Both the position numbers and the translations under genes were made by a program. The notes under the pieces are model-generated. The model saw nothing but the letters and a program-made list of their open reading frames with translations, was not told the DNA's origin and made no database searches. From positions 19,339,056 to 19,403,055 of the forward strand of contig OX940868.1 of NCBI GenBank assembly GCA_954871525.1: a stretch of DNA of 64,000 bases, given 5' to 3'. Shown here in pieces: positions 37,589 through 57,007 of this stretch (position 1 is its first letter; each line of letters starts with the position of its first letter). This DNA comes from Parietaria judaica (Eukaryota; Streptophyta; Magnoliopsida; Rosales; Urticaceae).

Positions 37589-39332
37589 ATCGATATAAAT
37601 GTGTATTTTGATATTAAAACATGTGACAATGCCAAATTGCTGGCATGACAAGTGACTTGAATAAATAAATGAAGTATTAAAATGTATGATCAAATATGTA
37701 CACTCAATTGGAATTAAAATAGTATTTGGATAGAATTGAATTTAATGCAACAGGGAATAACAAAATGTCACATGTGAACCCTCGGAAAACTAGGTTTTTT
37801 AATGTGTGACACATTAATTCAGGTATTATATAGTTTATGATTGTATCTTTCATTAGTTTTATAATGCTCCAAGTGGGACTTTTTGACTTATAACTTGGTC
37901 CATGTACCATTGACCAATATGCATGTTAAAAACTTTTAATATTTACTTTTTTTTTTTACTTTTAAACTCTTTAGATAAATTATAGAATATATTGTATACA
38001 TTATAATTTTGTGCCCTTGCTTCTTTTTTTTTATTTCTCTCAAAGGAGTAGACAAAGACAAAACCTAACAACCACCACTGTTTGGATTTTCCTTTAAGGC
38101 TAAACAAATATTTTTTGTTATTATAATATTTGAAATGAAAAGAAAGGCAAAATAAGAAAGAGAAAAAGAATAATAGAAGAAATATCATATATATCCAAAA
38201 AAAAAAAAGATATGCCATTAACTTTATTCCCATTATTCCACTTGAAGTGGTATTCTTACAAATATTCCTTAAAAAACAATAATTTGACTGAATAATATTT
38301 GTTAACTCAAATTGATTCTTAAATATAGTTTAAAGTATGTCGGTAAAGAAAAATCGAAAAACCGAAACCGTTAACCGATATTTTACTACCAAAAATCTTT
38401 AAAAAAATAATAGAGACCCATCCTTATTAGAAAAAGTTAATTAAGTTTTAAGAACTAACATTAAATATTTATTTATACTAAATATCCTGGTTAATACATG
38501 TAATTTGATTCTTAAAATTCATATTTTTTTTAGATATGTTTATGGACTTATTTAAGATTAAAAAAATTTCAAGTTGGGGAAATTTGACGGAGGACCTTCG
38601 GATTTCAAAAACAATCGATATTGACATTCAACCTAGAGAAGCTCCAAAAATCAATCACCTTGTGTAACGTTTTCCTTCTATAGCATGGTCAAAATATATC
38701 ACTAATTATTATTCTATGGTACTCCGGGAGTGATGGGGGGCGAGAGACATTTTAGAACTTTGTAATGTATTTCTTCATGGCTTATTCTCTTTTAATACTG
38801 ACTCCACTTTGCATATGAAGTTGAAGTAATGGCTACAGTATTCCGCGGTTGAAAATGCTATGAAATTTTATTGAGATAGTTTACAACGTCTCGAGTGATA
38901 TTCGTTGATCAATATTTTCAGAAGAAATCAAATTTGGCTCCTTAGAAGTTACAAACTCGTTGGTCTAAATGCATCCGCTTTGTGAAAGTCACTAATTTAA
39001 CATTATTTCATATCAATCACGAGGAAAACATAATAACCGGTGTATTCATTAGTTATAGTACTTAAAACTTGGTCATATTTGATGCTTTAATTTCACTAAT
39101 TGGATTATACATATATGTTTGTGAGAGCACTTTAAATTTAGCTAGTTCGATTTATTATAAATTTTGATATTTTTTATTTATATTATTATAAAAAAAAAAT
39201 CTTCTTAAGTGTAAGTTAGTTTAGACTTTAGTGTTCGAGTCACTCCAGATCTTTATATTTTTAACTAAAAAGTTAAAACCATGTAGTTTAGTTTTATGTT
39301 GACATACTAATTTACTAAACTACTATTTTTCA
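37589..39332. other. AT-rich spacer
   Basis: No gene is supported. A B-box-like GTGTTCGAGTCACTCC near 39227 resembles that of the SINE at 16732, so a decayed SINE end may be present, but no A box or flanking duplication was found. Confidence 0.45.
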
Positions 39333-39341
39333 TTTATACTA

Positions 39342-40453
39342 GGGAAAATTACGGCAAAAATACCTAACCTTTGGTCAAACTGCCTCTTGGGTACCCAACC
39401 TTTAAAACTGGCGGCAAAAATACCCAACCTGCGTTGACCGTGACTTTGGCATGAAAACGTTAATTTTTCCGTTAACAACACTCATGTGGCCGTTAGCGGC
39501 AAAAATACCCAACCTTTTAAAAATTAATTTATTAAATTTTTTAAAAAAGTTTATTTATTTTTTCTTTACTTGATTAGTGATAATTACTTGAATTCCAAAT
39601 ACATGGCATAACACAAAAGTTAGTAAAAACATCTATTGATTTCTTAATGTGCTTGTATAAGCTACATTTGGTGATAAAGATCTTATTACTATGAGAGATT
39701 TTAAACATAATGTTATGGGTATTTTAAGTAATTGAACAGGGTTTTGAAAATAGGTATCTGGTTTTCCGAGTATCCGGATTACTAATCAAGCATATTGATT
39801 ATTGATAATATTTCTTTTACTGGCATATATTCTTAAGCCATTTCTTTTCAATATAGAGACAATAACTGATTGTATTAATTCGATCTAAAACGGTCAATTA
39901 CCAATTAAAAGGGTAATTAGGACTGTAACCAGAGCGGTTATCCGATTTTTTTGAACTACCCGTATCCGGATCCGGGTGTCCAAATATCTCTACCCGTATC
40001 CGGATCCGGAAATCCAAATATCCAAAAATCTGGATATCTATTATCAAAACCATGTTCAATTACTTAAAATACCCGTAACATTATGTTTAAAATTTCTCAT
40101 AATAATAAGATTTTTATCACCAAATGTAGCTTATACAAGCACATTAAGAAATCAATAGATGTTTTGACTAAATTTTGTGTCATTCCATGTATTTGGAATT
40201 CAAGTAATTATCACTAATCAATAAAAGAAAAAGAAAAAAATAAATTAAAAAAATTAAAAATTAATTTTTTCAAAAAAAAAGGTTGGGTATTTTTGCCGCT
40301 AACGGCCACATGATGAATTTTAACGGAAAAATTAACGTTTTCATGCCAAAGTCACGGTCAACGGAGGTTGGGTATTTTTGCCGCCAATTTTAAAGGTTGG
40401 GTACCCGGGAGGCAGTTTGACTAAAGGTTGGGTATTTTTGCCGCAATTTTCCC
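39342..40453. mobile_element. Mutator-type foldback element
   Basis: The element starts GGGAAAATTACGGCAAAAAT and ends ATTTTTGCCGCAATTTTCCC, with a perfect 9-bp duplication TTTATACTA at 39333-39341 and 40454-40462. The inverted repeat covers most of its 1,112 bp: arms of roughly 400 bp pair with few mismatches, including the ATAAGCTACATTTGGTGATA block near 39660 and its complement near 40120. The centre contains degenerate ATCCGGAT-type repeats. No coding sequence is present. Confidence 0.92.
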
Positions 40454-40575
40454 TTTATACTATTATTAAAGATGAAGATACAATTTGATATTTTCAAATA
40501 AAAAAATATTATTAACAATTTTCAGGGATAAAACGGTAATTAGACAAAGAGGGCGATCAACTTAGCAGTGACAAT

Positions 40576-43500
40576 CAAGGTGTAAAATGTCGCGATTTTC
40601 GCACGATTTTCGGACCGACTTTCGTTTTTGAGAGATATGCGGAACGACAACCCTTTCGTTTCGCTGTCGTTTTACCAAATGTCGCGGAAAATGAAACGAC
40701 ATTCGCAAGGAAAATCGTCTGTCGTTTTTTGCCTTCAAAACGACGAAAGCGAGGTCGACTTTCGCTGAAACCCTAAAACACGCATCCCTCTCTCGCTCTT
40801 TCTCATTTCTCGCGACGCAGCCATCGACTCTCGCACCTCACCCGACTGCCGCACTGATTTCCGACCTCGCCTTCACAAAAGTTACCATTTTTCGCGAGAA
40901 ATCAACAGGTACGAGTGTGGGTAACCGAGGTCGTGTGTTGAATTTTTCCCAAATGTCGTCGGGTGTTTGATGGACTCTAGGGTTGCGATTTTTTAGGGTT
41001 TAGGCTTAATTTTAGAGTAATTAGTCGTGTTAATATCGTGATATATTGACTAATAATGTAATATGATGTTGTGATTCATAACTTGATTAATATCTTGAAT
41101 TCTTGATTAATATTTCGTTTCTTAATTTTGAATGATACATGTTGTGTTATTCTTGATGATGTGGTTGATAAATTTGTATAAATCTAAAATCTTAGTTTGT
41201 AACTTTGTTAAACTTTTTAATAAACAAAGTATATGTTAAAATTTTTAATAAACAAATTATATGTTTATTGATTCATTTTGATTTATTGATTGATTAAATG
41301 AAATGGGTTATTAGAATTTTGAATGTATATATAAATTTGATTCTTGATTTAGGTGAGTCATGCCTCCCGTCGATCCCGCCAGGGAGCATTGTACTCCAGT
41401 TGGCGCTGGATTTCAATGTAATTATTGCGGACATATAATAAAAGGCGGTGGCATCACCCGGATGAAGCATCACATTGCGGGGAACGATCCGCGAAGAAAC
41501 ACTAAACCGTGCCCAAGTGCGCCGTCGGAGGCGAGAGATGTATGTCGGGGCATTCTCGGGAAGTTTCGAGAGAAAAAAGATAATGACAACAAGATGGAAG
41601 AGATTGTTAGGCGCCAGATACGCTCCAACCTTGCGGGTGTCCCGTCTGAGGTTTACGAGAGATATCAGGAGATACGAGATGAAGTAGATTCAGACGACGA
41701 GGCCACGGAGACTGAGATAATACGCATAAAAAAGAAAGCTAGACGACAAGCGGCGGCCGATAAATTCCTTTTGGAACAATGCCCACACATTGTAGGCAGT
41801 GTGCCAGGTGGCTCATCATCTTCGCAGCCGACCTCATCGCCTGTGATTCCGTCTTCGCTCTCACACTTGAAGAGGGATAAGTCGAAACAGAAGAAGTTGC
41901 CGGGAATGATAGTCCCCCATTTGATTGACCGAGTTTGCCATAATGTGAGTAAGTTCTTTATTCACGAAGGCGTGTCGTTCAGAAAGGTGAAGTCGCCACA
42001 CTTCTTGAATATGACGGATAGCATCGCAGAAGCAGGTAAAGGTCATATAAAAGTAATTAGATTCGATGTATATAATTTTTTTATTTATAGTCGAGGATTA
42101 ATGATAATAACATTTTATTTTTCCAGGTCCTGGTTGTCCGATGCCTTCACCTTACGAAATTTCGGAGAAGTATTTGCCTTTAGAGGTGGCGGCTGCCGAT
42201 CGGATGATAGAAGAGGCTCGAAAGATTTGGGTAGAAAAAGGGTGCACGGTCATGTCGGATGGGTGGACGGGTCCAACCAATCTTTCGATCATTAACATCA
42301 TGGTTTACTCGGCGGGGAAAACGGTCTTCCTGAAGTCCATCAACGCTTCTGATAAGATCAAGAACTCAGAGTACATCTTCCATGTATTGAAGGAAGTCAT
42401 ACGCGAGGTCGGTCCTGAGAATGTAGTCCAGCTCGTTACCGATAACGGATCGGCTTACGTCAAAGCCGGTAAGTTACTGATGAAAAAGTTCCACATCTAC
42501 TGGACCCCATGTGCTTCCCATTGCATGGACCTCATGTTTGAGGATCTTGGGAAACGGGACCTCATCAAGATCCCGGTAGACCAGGCAAGATCGATTGTGA
42601 AGTTCATCTATAACCACACCATCGTCCTGGACTACATGAGGAAGACGACGAGATGTGAACTCCTCCGTCCCGGTGCCACACGTTTTGCCACAAATTATCT
42701 GACGGTGAAAAGCGTGAAGGATAATAAAGCCGGCCTCCGCCAAATGTTCAGTTCGTCGTGGTGGTTCGAAAGCTCATGGAAAAAGACGGCGAAAGGGCAA
42801 GCTGTTGAGGATTTGTTAATGTCCTCAAAGTTTTGGGAGGGCATTGACCACTGTATCCAGATATACGACCCCATGTATTTGGCCTTACGCTTCACCGACT
42901 CGGAGATACATCCCACAATGGGCATGATGTATCGTGTCTACGAATTGTTGCACAGCAAGCTCAAGGGCCTCAGAGGCCGGGGTTGGGCCGTCAACATCGT
43001 GCACAAGCGATGGAAGGACCAACTCTGTCATCCGCTACATGAGGTTGCCCATTGGTTGAATCCCAATCACCAATGGGACCCTCAGATCAAGATGCGAGAT
43101 AAATGCCAATTGAAGGTCTCGAAAGTTTATGAGGTCTTGTTTCCGTACGACTCTGTCGCGACTTTGGCCGCCGAGGTTCGTGGAATACCTTGTGAAAGTA
43201 AAATGTTTTTGTTGCTTTCATTCGAATTAGATTAATACGTTTTGTTACTTTTTGTTTTATTTATGCAGATGCTTCACTTTCAAGCGTGTAACGGCGAAAT
43301 GCGCTCAAGAACGGCTATTGCTGCGAGAAATAACGTGGCACCAGGTAAATCTTCAACATATTGGGATGAGTTTCACTTTTTGTAAATCTACATTTATCGA
43401 ATCCTAATTACACTTCACTATTGCAGCTGATTGGTGGCTCATGTTTGGCGGAGAGTGTCCGACTCTCCAGAAGTTAGCCGTCCGGGTCTTGTCGCAGACC

Positions 43501-45038
43501 ATTTCTTCCTCGGCGTGTGAGCGCAACTGGAGCACCTTTGCGCTGGTGCACACAAAGGAAAGGAATCGGCTGGCGTACAAAAAGATAGCCGACCTAGTGA
43601 AGTGCATCTACAACACCAAGTTAGCAATCAGGGATACTGTGGCAGCCCATAAAAACCCCGAGTTCACTGATCCGTTCGATTGGATCGCGGCTGCAATGGA
43701 GAATACCGGTTCTACCAACGATCTTGAGATTTTGGAGTGGGTATCAGAGACACACCTCGATGATGATCTTGGGAACCCTGATCCCGAGGTAGCTGCTGCG
43801 GCAGAGGAGCAGGGCACAAACGTTCTTGAGACGCTTCGCACCCACGTCAACCCAAGAATAGGTTCGGATGAGATATTTGATTGTACATCCACAGGCAACT
43901 CACCGACGGGCGACGAATCTCCGACGGGTTCTTTACCTCATTGAGGAGATTCTCCGAAAGGCTCCCATGACGGAGGAGGAGGTGGAGGAATCACCGGCGG
44001 TTATGTCGCAGACCCAGACCCCTATGGTGATGGCCGTACAGCGGAATACTACGGTGATGTGAGCACGCACGGTGGATCATCCCACGGCAGGACGACTACC
44101 TCATCGCATGGGTTATTTCACCCGGCTTTCTTTGAGACTACGCCTAGTGCCCAGCCGCCACGTGATGAGTATTATGATGCGAACCAAAACTTTGATCGTT
44201 ATTTTGATAGCTTCTGGCTAGGCGCGCCGCCGACACCGCCAGTTTCACCACCGCCGCGGTCTCCTTCGCCGCCGCGGTCGACCGATATCGACAGTTTGTC
44301 ATCTAGATTCGAAGTAATGTCATTCTGTACGTCAGACGGCGCCATCCGGGCACCCACTGGTGAAGTTATACAACGTCCAGCGATTCGTCAATATGTGGAG
44401 TTCCCTATTCTCAACACGATCGTCGGTTTAGACCAGCACAACTATGAATCTCATGTTCAGACGTACGTAGCCAACTACTCCTCCATGATGTCGTGGTATG
44501 ATTACTGCTCTTACCAGACTGTGCAGCCTCACATTTTCCAACAGCCACGTTCATCGAGCTTCTTTTGAGTTTTCTATGTTTGGGTATTATATGACTTTGG
44601 TTTCAGTTTGTTTTTATGATTGTGTACCGTACTCTACTACTCTATGGTTATGTGTGTTTGTACTTCTTACTCTACGACTTTACTACTAGTGTGTTATGAA
44701 CTTATGATGAGTGTGTACTAAACTCTATGGTGTCATATTTATTATTAATATATGTTTTTTTGGTTGTGTGTCATATTTATTAAATAGGTAATTTATAAAT
44801 TAATAATTCAATACCATATAAAAATATGGTTGGAATTTGGAAATACTCAAATATTTTTTACAGAATATCCGTCGACATATCCATCGGCAAGCGGTATGCC
44901 CATGCGAAAAATGCGGTAAATGCGGTAAACGACATGCCCTTTTTTTACCATTTGCCCATCGACATATCCATCGGCAAGCGATATATCCGTAAAACGAAAA
45001 ATGCAAAACGATAACGGCAAGCGGCATTTTAAACCTTG
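40576..45038 (+). mobile_element. Complete hAT DNA transposon
   Basis: The terminal inverted repeats are CAAGGTGTAAAATGTCGC on the left and the complement of CAAGGTTTAAAATGCCGC on the right. The 8-bp target duplication GTGACAAT lies at 40568-40575 and 45039-45046. The element is 4,463 bp. Its left subterminal region (40590-40760) is CG-rich with many GTCGTTT or AAACGAC words in both orientations, plausible transposase-binding repeats. A four-exon transposase gene fills the interior. Confidence 0.95.
41360..44568 (+). CDS. hAT transposase (BED finger, DUF659, hAT dimerisation)
   Basis: Transposases of this type cut and paste hAT elements in the nucleus. The exons are 41360-42035, 42127-43175, 43269-43344 and 43427-44568, all in phase. 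An N-terminal BED-like zinc finger (FQCNYCGHIIKGGGITRMKHH) is followed by a DUF659 region from about residue 230 (VMSDGWTG, VTDNGSAYVKAG, WTPCASHCMDLMFED) and the hAT C-terminal dimerisation region near residue 600-690 (WWLMFGGECPTLQKLA, SSSACERNWSTF, NRLAYKKIADLV). An in-frame TGA at 43942-43944 stops the chain at 771 aa. The same frame then stays open to 44568 with a Gly/Pro/Ser-rich tail (GDSPKGSHDGGGGG, PPTPPVSPPPRSPSPPRS). The conserved domains lie before the stop, so the enzyme may still be active. Catalytic acidic residues were not individually checked. Confidence 0.92.
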
Positions 45039-45120
45039 GTGACAATCATCATGAAATATCAATATCCATTTCTATGTTTAAAATTTAAATAATTATCTCA
45101 GGTATGACAGAAAATGAAAT

Positions 45121-45122
<2 letters not shown>

Positions 45123-45169
<47 letters not shown>
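45123..45169. repeat. (AT)n microsatellite upstream of receptor kinase C
   Basis: AT tract of about 47 bp, roughly 350 bp before the gene C start codon, in its likely promoter. Confidence 0.95.
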
Positions 45170-45172
<3 letters not shown>

Positions 45173-45521
45173 TATACATTTTGAGGATCTTCGTGACGAC
45201 AACGATGGTTGGCTTCAGATCATCTCTGCTTCTTCTTGATGCGCCTCATCGCCGAAAACCCATTGACTTTCCTCTTCTTTTCGACTTTCCAAACGCCAAC
45301 GAACCTCTCTCTCTCTCTCGAGCTCGCAATCATGGCGTTTTCCTCAGTTTAGCTCTGTCTTCTCCTTGCTTCCTCTCTTTATTGCTCGGCCTATATTTAG
45401 CCTGAAGTGGTTGGGAGTTTCCTGTTTGTTTCCCGGGAAAATTGAAGCACTAGAAAACACGCAATCGATTGGAGTCCTGAGCTCACTGCATTTCACTGTG
45501 GTTTCGAGGCTCTGATTCAAG

Positions 45522-52014
<6,493 letters not shown>

Positions 52015-52833
52015 GTCTCCGATCGTTGGTCTTTTCTAGATAGGTGTTGTGTAATTAAGAGGTTGATTAGGAACTGATTATTGAATTATCTTTGTAATGT
52101 TGGGAGCCTCACTGTGTATTTTATCGTTCTTTCTAAAGCATAAAGAATATTTATTTTGATATAAATATTCATTCACTATGACTCGATCAAGCTATACAAT
52201 TCGCCTCGTCACCTCTTTTTTCGTCTCACCTGCACTGAGTGGGACCCACTTGAGTCGAGGTGGGTTGAAATTGAATCAATCGATTGTGTCTCTCTCCCTC
52301 CCTCACTGAGAGACCAACAACCGTCGCCACTTTTTCGTGTTTCATTCTTAAAATTTAATTAAGGTATTTGAGTTTGTGTTTGTTTGTTCGATTTAAGTGT
52401 TTAAATTGCAAGGTTGTATTGTAATTATGTTTATATTTACATATTAAAATTATTGACGAAGATGCTTAATATATTTTGATTTGATGATGATCAAGATTAA
52501 CGTAAGGGTTAGTGGGTAAAAATTGCAAGAGAAAAAGGTCAATTTTATAGCCCGTTTCTGACCCGGCCCGTTTCATTTTTTGTTGGTACAAAAATGAAAC
52601 ACTGAATGCATCATATAATTTTACGGTTTACTCTATTAGAAGAAAAAAAATTAGGCCTCTCTACTATGATTCCTGGATCCGCCCCTCATGGATAATTAAC
52701 AATTTCACCAATAACATAATTAGAAATTAGAAAATAAACATAAAATTAAGTTACAGAGATCATGAACGTGAAGATTGATAATCATTCGTTCATTTTTCTT
52801 TTGATTTATTTTGAGGAGTAATTCGTTTTAATG
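52015..52833. other. 3' flank of receptor kinase C
   Basis: Probable 3' untranslated region to about 52170 (AAAGCATAAAGAATATTTA), then AT-rich spacer with no recognised gene. A short stretch near 52550-52690 (CCCGTTTCTGACCCGGCCCG) resembles repeat debris. Confidence 0.45.
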
Positions 52834-52842
52834 TAACTATTT

Positions 52843-53341
52843 GGGTGGGTTAATGATGGCGAAAATAGTCAAAGTTTGGTCAAAGAACTCTTCGTGTATC
52901 TAATGTTTAAAAGCAGTGGCAAAAGTACCCAAAATCATATTTGGGGCGTTGCCCACTCTATTCTCGCAACGCAGTTAACTTATTCGTTAACTCTGACCAT
53001 GTGGATAAACGTGGTTGCTAACATTACATTTTTTGCCAGGTGGACAAACGTGGGTTACTAACAAGACATTTTTTGTCACGTGGACGTGCCCAATTAGAGG
53101 TTTAATTCTCTGTTTTGTTGCAAACGAGGTTGATTTGGGCTCGTCCATGTGACAAAAAATTGTTATGTCAGCAAGTCACGTTTTCCACGTTGCCAGAGTT
53201 AACGGATAAGTTAACTGCGTTACGAGAATTGAGTGGTCAACACCTCAAATGTAACTTTAAGTACTTTTACCATTACTTTTAGACTTTGAGTACACGATGG
53301 GTTCTTTGACCAAACTTTGGGATTTTCGCCGTCATTAATCC
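52843..53341. mobile_element. Mutator-type MITE
   Basis: The left end GGGTGGGTTAATGATGGCGA pairs with the right end TTCGCCGTCATTAATCC, and the arms share AAAGTTTGGTCAAAGAAC. The 9-bp duplication TAACTATTT lies at 52834-52842 and 53342-53350. Length is about 500 bp with no coding sequence. The arms are more diverged than in the elements at 14310 and 39342, so this copy is older. Confidence 0.85.
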
Positions 53342-54312
53342 TAACTATTTTATAGCTAAGAAAAATCACTTTCACCAAAATTAATTCAATGGCCAAATTC
53401 CGTTTTTTCTTTTCTTTTTAAAGTCAAATGCTAAATTAACTCAATTCTTTTGTTAAGTTGACCTCAATTTCTTTGTAATGCATGTTCTATATTCCTTTTA
53501 ATATTTGAAGTCAACCCTAATAACACATTTATATATATATATATATATATTTTTCTTAACTTAATTTTATAGCAGTTTTTTTTTTTCCTATCATATTCAA
53601 ACATATTCCTAGAAATCAACTCGTTGAAAAGATTATATGATAATACTATAATTATCTTCTAACAAAGCTTATAATGCTAGATTTTGTATCAAATTTTTCA
53701 TAGTGGGCTATGTACAACACATTATGATATGTTTCTCCGAAATTTCTTAATTTTTCTCCCACATTCATTTTCTAGAAGAGAGCATTGGTCTTTTATTATC
53801 TATAAAATGCCTAATCTGCTTATAAGAAAACATCCCTGGAAATGTTAACACTCTTGGCAGAAATGTCTAAAGTTTTATATTCATAATGATTAACCATATA
53901 TCCAAGAAACACACATAAGGTTGTAGTTCGAGCAAGAAGACGAACCGTATAGCTTTGAAATATGCCTTTCTCACATCCTATCTACATGGACAGCTCTTCG
54001 CACTAGGTATCTTTAACATTTAACAGAGGGCCTAGAAGTTGTGCAATTTTCTTCGCATGTACAATTTTAGGACCGTTTTAGGACCGAAATCACTGCAAAT
54101 GACAAAATAAAAATATTATCAAAATGAAAACAAAAAAAAACTTTATTTACTGAATTAACTTATAACCTTTTAAGAGTCTACAAGTCGAGTCCACAATTAA
54201 TTTTGAATCTTAATTGTAATTCGACTAGGTTCTAAGTCTTGATGTTCTTTGATTTGAATAAAAAAATTGAAATGAAATTCGATATATATATATATATATA
54301 ACTATATTCTAA

Positions 54313-54860
54313 TAAAGATTATTACGGACAAAAGTACTCAAGTAGTTTGGAAATGTAGCGGCGTAGAGCCAAGTTAAAAAGTTGTGACAATAGTATCAAA
54401 GTTTTACTTTTTGAAACATTTTAAAATTTCATCCATGTGACGTTAATTCCGTTAATTCGTATTTTTGGCATAACTTATTCATTTTTTATCTAAATTTACA
54501 AATAACTTATCGTTGGAAAGCTAAGAGATAGATCTACAACTTTGTAGTTTTATTTTTTTATTACAAAAGACCGTTAAGTACCTGAAATTTAGCTTGCTGC
54601 CAAAAATATGAAAGTTGTGTTATTTTCTCCGAATTCGGCGTTGCTAACTCCGAAGTCGGGGTTTAGCTCTTAAAGGGCAATGATAAATCTTAAAAAAATA
54701 TATATGCAAATAAGTTAACGGAACTAACGTCAACATGGATTCAATTCTTATTTTTTTTCCAAAAAGTAAAACTTTGGTACTATTGTCATGATTTTTTTAA
54801 CTTGACTCTATGCCGCTACATTTTCAAACTACTTAGGTATTTTTGCCCATAACAACCCTT
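54313..54860. mobile_element. Older foldback element, probably Mutator-like
   Basis: The left arm (GGACAAAAGTACTCAAGTAG, then AATGTAGCGGCGTAGAGCCA) is complementary to the right arm (GACTCTATGCCGCTACATTTT, then CTACTTAGGTATTTTTGCCC). The target duplication is unclear: TTCTAATAA and TTAATATAA flank the best ends with mismatches. Confidence 0.65.
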
Positions 54861-54869
54861 AATATAATA

Positions 54870-56774
54870 GCATAACTTAGTTAGATTAACGTGTCTCAGG
54901 TATTTCGTCACACGGGTAAACTTATAGTTTAAAAAATTTACTTACCTCAATTAGCCATACACTCACTCCGTCGCAAATAGTAACAACTGAGCAATTGCCA
55001 CGAGTAAATTCCGAAAGGTCAAGAACATAAAAACGCGATGTTGGATACGGATTACACAAACTAATTTGAATTATTTGCATAAGTTTTACGTGTTATTTGC
55101 AGCTCCTTCCAAGTTTGTTGACTTCAACCTGGTTATTTTAATGGTTTGCGGTTCAGGAAAAAGAGCGATTCCTTAATCGAGCACTCTGTAGAAAGAAAAT
55201 CCCAAGTTTTTTTTTTCTGAAAAGATATATACAAATTAAGATTCAGAATCTCACCAAAAAAATGTGCTAAATTGCCAAACATATATACAAAAGTTGGTGA
55301 AGAAAATACACATTAAACAATTCAGAAGATCACTTCACATATAATATAAGTTGGTTCCAGCAAACATACCCACTAAATTTACGTAATGTTCTCCCAAAGC
55401 ATCATTAATTTTAGATTTTCTATTTAGACTATTGAGGTATAAAGATCATTGTAAAAATGTTAAAGAGTAAATCCATGATTTTATATTTTTGTCCATATTT
55501 GTCTATATATAGTCCTTCTATCAATTTACCAATGTACCAATAAAATACTAAATAGAGATAAAAGTATAAAATTGAAGGTTATCTAATCTAAGGATAGATT
55601 AAAAAAATAACGGGCTATATAAACACAATTATAAGAAGTGTATAGTTGCATAGGGACAAAAATACGGACAATTTTTTTTATAATTTGTATGCTAGAGTTT
55701 CGATAACTAAGATTTTAAACTAAACACATTTTATTTTATTTTTAGAAAAACTAAATACAAGTTTTACGGTCTCATATATAAGGTGAAATATTAAGAAGTC
55801 AAAACGTTTTGGCAAAACGTTTTTACCTTTTGCAATAAAAGATACCTAGAATATTATATATTTTGTATTATTATATATATAAATTATTGTACAAATAAGT
55901 TTTTGCGTAAACTTGTGTTAGTATTTTCTAATGGCATAATCTTACGATATATATAATTTTGACTATATTTGGTTATGTTGATATGATATATAGATATAGG
56001 TCCTCTCTTTTGGATCTTGGAATTAATCAATAGTAAACTTAACCAATACGACATTGCTTAATTCAATTTCAAGATTAATTTACAAAAGCTAAACCAAACA
56101 CTGTTTTATTTTTTATTTTCAAAAAACAGTGTAACAAAACAACAATCAATCACATTTTTAAAATATTTTATAAAGTTATTTTAGAAAATTACAAATACAA
56201 TACAAAATGAAAATACAAAACGCTTCCAAACGCTACCACTGTATAAAGACAAAAATAAATTAATTAAAGTGATAATGTAATCATTTTACAGAGAGCAAAA
56301 TAATATAAAAACAAAAATATAAAATTAGGAGCTTCCTGTAACATTTATCCAAAATCATTAGCTATCTTAAAAATATTAGTGAAAGATATTTTTAACTTTA
56401 TCTAAGGACAAAAGATCATTATTAACATAAAAAAATGTCACTTATTAAAATTTTATTTTAAAGAGAAATCATTAAAAAAAATCCTCGAAATGTCATAACA
56501 AGCTTGACTATTTTTAATAATATATATCACTATGACATAGATTTACTTGGATATATTTTTCATAACACTATTAATTATTTTTATATTTCATAGATTTGTT
56601 ACATAATTTTTATTAGTATTATTATGACATAAGAAATTTAAGAGGATAAAATCCAAAAATTACTCTTATTTTGCAGTAGCTGGTTTTGCCCAAAAACAAC
56701 GAGCTGTTGACGAAGACCCAATATTTTTATTTAATTATTTTCTGATCTCAAACTTCCTCTGTCAAACTCTACAA

Positions 56775-56776
<2 letters not shown>
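54870..56776. other. AT-rich spacer
   Basis: No gene is supported. A possible decayed MITE lies at about 56040-56240 (CAAACACTGTTTTATTTT with an inverted AAACAGTG). Nothing else was recognised. Confidence 0.45.

Positions 56777-56815
<39 letters not shown>
56777..56815. repeat. (AT)n microsatellite in the ZIP gene promoter
   Basis: AT tract of about 39 bp, roughly 200 bp before the inferred 5'-leader splice donor of the metal transporter gene. Confidence 0.95.
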
Positions 56816-56818
<3 letters not shown>

Positions 56819-57007
56819 CTTCATGAAATTATATTTCCAAGTGATTCAAAAGAGGGTTTTGTAATATTCCCTTTGGATTCTATCCTTCTCTGTCTTTCCA
56901 GTTTTGTTTATTTTTTTAATCAAAATCAAATTGATTTTCCATTGTTCTTCTTCCTAAGGCCAAATCGGAGCTCGATTGCTTTGCTCGGAGTGATTCGCTT
57001 CACACCG

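Noticed and set aside
42054..42126. Read-through of the first transposase intron
   Set aside because: The frame stays open across 42036-42126, but GT..AG borders and the T-rich interior show an intron, and splicing joins the two domain frames in phase.
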